A stretch of 6,633 nucleotides of DNA, taken from the NCBI GenBank assembly GCA_023251335.1, contig JAHEZA010000144.1, positions 1 through 6,633 on the forward strand, given 5' to 3'. Of the stretch, positions 6,391-6,633 are shown piece by piece; the first letter of the stretch is position 1, and each line of letters begins with the position of its first letter. The notes below the pieces were generated by a model. It saw only the letters and a program-made list of their open reading frames with translations. It ran no database searches and had not been told where the DNA came from. This DNA comes from Chitinophagaceae bacterium. Its GTDB lineage: Bacteria; Bacteroidota; Bacteroidia; Chitinophagales; Chitinophagaceae. Made by a program: the position numbers and the translations under genes.

Positions 6391-6438
6391 CCTTTCCCCG
6401 GAAAGCTGTCCCGTAAAAAACCCGAGGTTTGGGAAAGG
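6391..6438. repeat. nested inverted repeats between divergent promoters
   Basis: CCTTTCCC at 6391-6398 and GGGAAAGG at 6431-6438 are perfect 8-bp complements. The left arm also takes part in a compact palindrome, CTTTCC-CC-GGAAAG (6392-6405). The right arm directly follows a 5-bp hairpin, AAACC-CGA-GGTTT (6418-6430). The block lies between the tgt promoter candidate (6362-6369) and the glycosyltransferase promoter (6452-6482), outside both predicted transcripts. That position favours a DNA-level site such as an operator over an RNA element. Confidence 0.5.
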
Positions 6439-6451
6439 TTAACATTATTTT

Positions 6452-6482
6452 TTTGCATCTATTTATAAGCAAAGTATGTTTG
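6452..6482 (+). promoter_or_regulatory. Bacteroidota-type promoter for the glycosyltransferase gene
   Basis: TTTG at 6452-6455 is followed after exactly 19 bases by TATGTTTG at 6475-6482. This matches both elements and the spacing of the Bacteroidota primary sigma-factor promoter (TTTG, 19-21 bases, TAnnTTTG). The expected start is about 6486, only about five bases before the ATG at 6491. It is the best promoter match in the window. Confidence 0.65.
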
Positions 6483-6490
6483 CATTCTAA

Positions 6491-6633
6491 ATGGAACTAA
6501 CTGATTTATTAAACCCCCCGGGAAACATCCTTTTTCTCAGTTTTTGTATAATTGCTTTTATACAATTATTCTTTTACTTGTTTTTCTTTTTACGACTTGC
6601 ATTTTACAAACCGAAAGCAAAAAATACTTTTCA
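6491..6633 (+). CDS. membrane-anchored glycosyltransferase-like protein, N-terminus only
   Basis: An open frame starts at ATG 6491 and runs off the window after 47 complete codons. Residues 12-36 form one strongly hydrophobic, Phe/Leu/Ile-rich membrane segment. It is followed by RLAFYKPKAKNTF. This layout, a single N-terminal membrane helix and then a basic FYKPK-type stretch, is what I remember of Bacteroidota family 2 glycosyltransferases, in which the catalytic domain (VSVVICARNE-like) follows immediately. That domain lies outside the window, so the assignment is tentative. A consensus promoter directly upstream, a long hydrophobic helix and an uninterrupted frame support a real gene. Its product would sit in the inner membrane and probably transfer sugars in surface-glycan or lipid synthesis. 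It is divergent from tgt, with a 148-base shared upstream region. Confidence 0.65.
   Translation, partial: MELTDLLNPPGNILFLSFCIIAFIQLFFYLFFFLRLAFYKPKAKNTF

Noticed and set aside
6252..6458. 68-codon minus-strand frame overlapping the tgt start
   Set aside because: It overlaps the conserved Tgt N-terminus in another frame and has no recognisable features.
6343..6490. Possible preQ1 riboswitch upstream of tgt
   Set aside because: The predicted tgt leader is only about 16 bases, and no preQ1 pseudoknot pattern is visible in it.

Overview
The window looks like an ordinary chromosomal segment of a Bacteroidota bacterium, most likely of the Chitinophagaceae type; the genus is not resolvable by eye. 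Four signs support this. The DNA is AT-rich. None of the start codons has a recognisable Shine-Dalgarno sequence. Several genes are preceded by the Bacteroidota -7 box TAnnTTTG. The gene families are typical of the phylum: a CBM9-like/DUF5916 outer-membrane protein, a Tgt whose cysteine zinc site has decayed, and a LysM protein with an RlpA-like C-terminus.

Layout. Bases 1-98 hold no gene I can support, only an A-tract/T-tract inverted repeat. A tRNA-Pro(CGG) gene lies on the minus strand at 107-180. On the plus strand follow panD (aspartate 1-decarboxylase, 317-664), a PPP-type metallophosphatase (698-1360, probably co-transcribed with panD), a 205-bp gap, and a 739-residue DUF5916 protein (1566-3785) that seems to start at TTG. 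The next two genes are on the minus strand: a secreted LysM + degenerate RlpA-like protein (4010-4981) and tgt (5203-6342). Between them lies a decayed heptanucleotide repeat array that runs into the tgt stop codon. Divergent from tgt, a glycosyltransferase-like gene starts at 6491 and leaves the window. Its promoter matches both Bacteroidota elements.

How the genes relate. They do not form one pathway. panD supplies beta-alanine for pantothenate/CoA synthesis, tRNA-Pro and tgt serve translation and tRNA modification, and the DUF5916 and LysM/RlpA-like proteins belong to the cell envelope. I see no CRISPR array, transposase, integrase, phage gene or defence system. The most useful points for follow-up are the heptad array, the decayed Tgt zinc site, the histidine-free RlpA-like domain, the TTG start, the apparently leaderless panD message and the inverted repeats between the divergent tgt and glycosyltransferase promoters.
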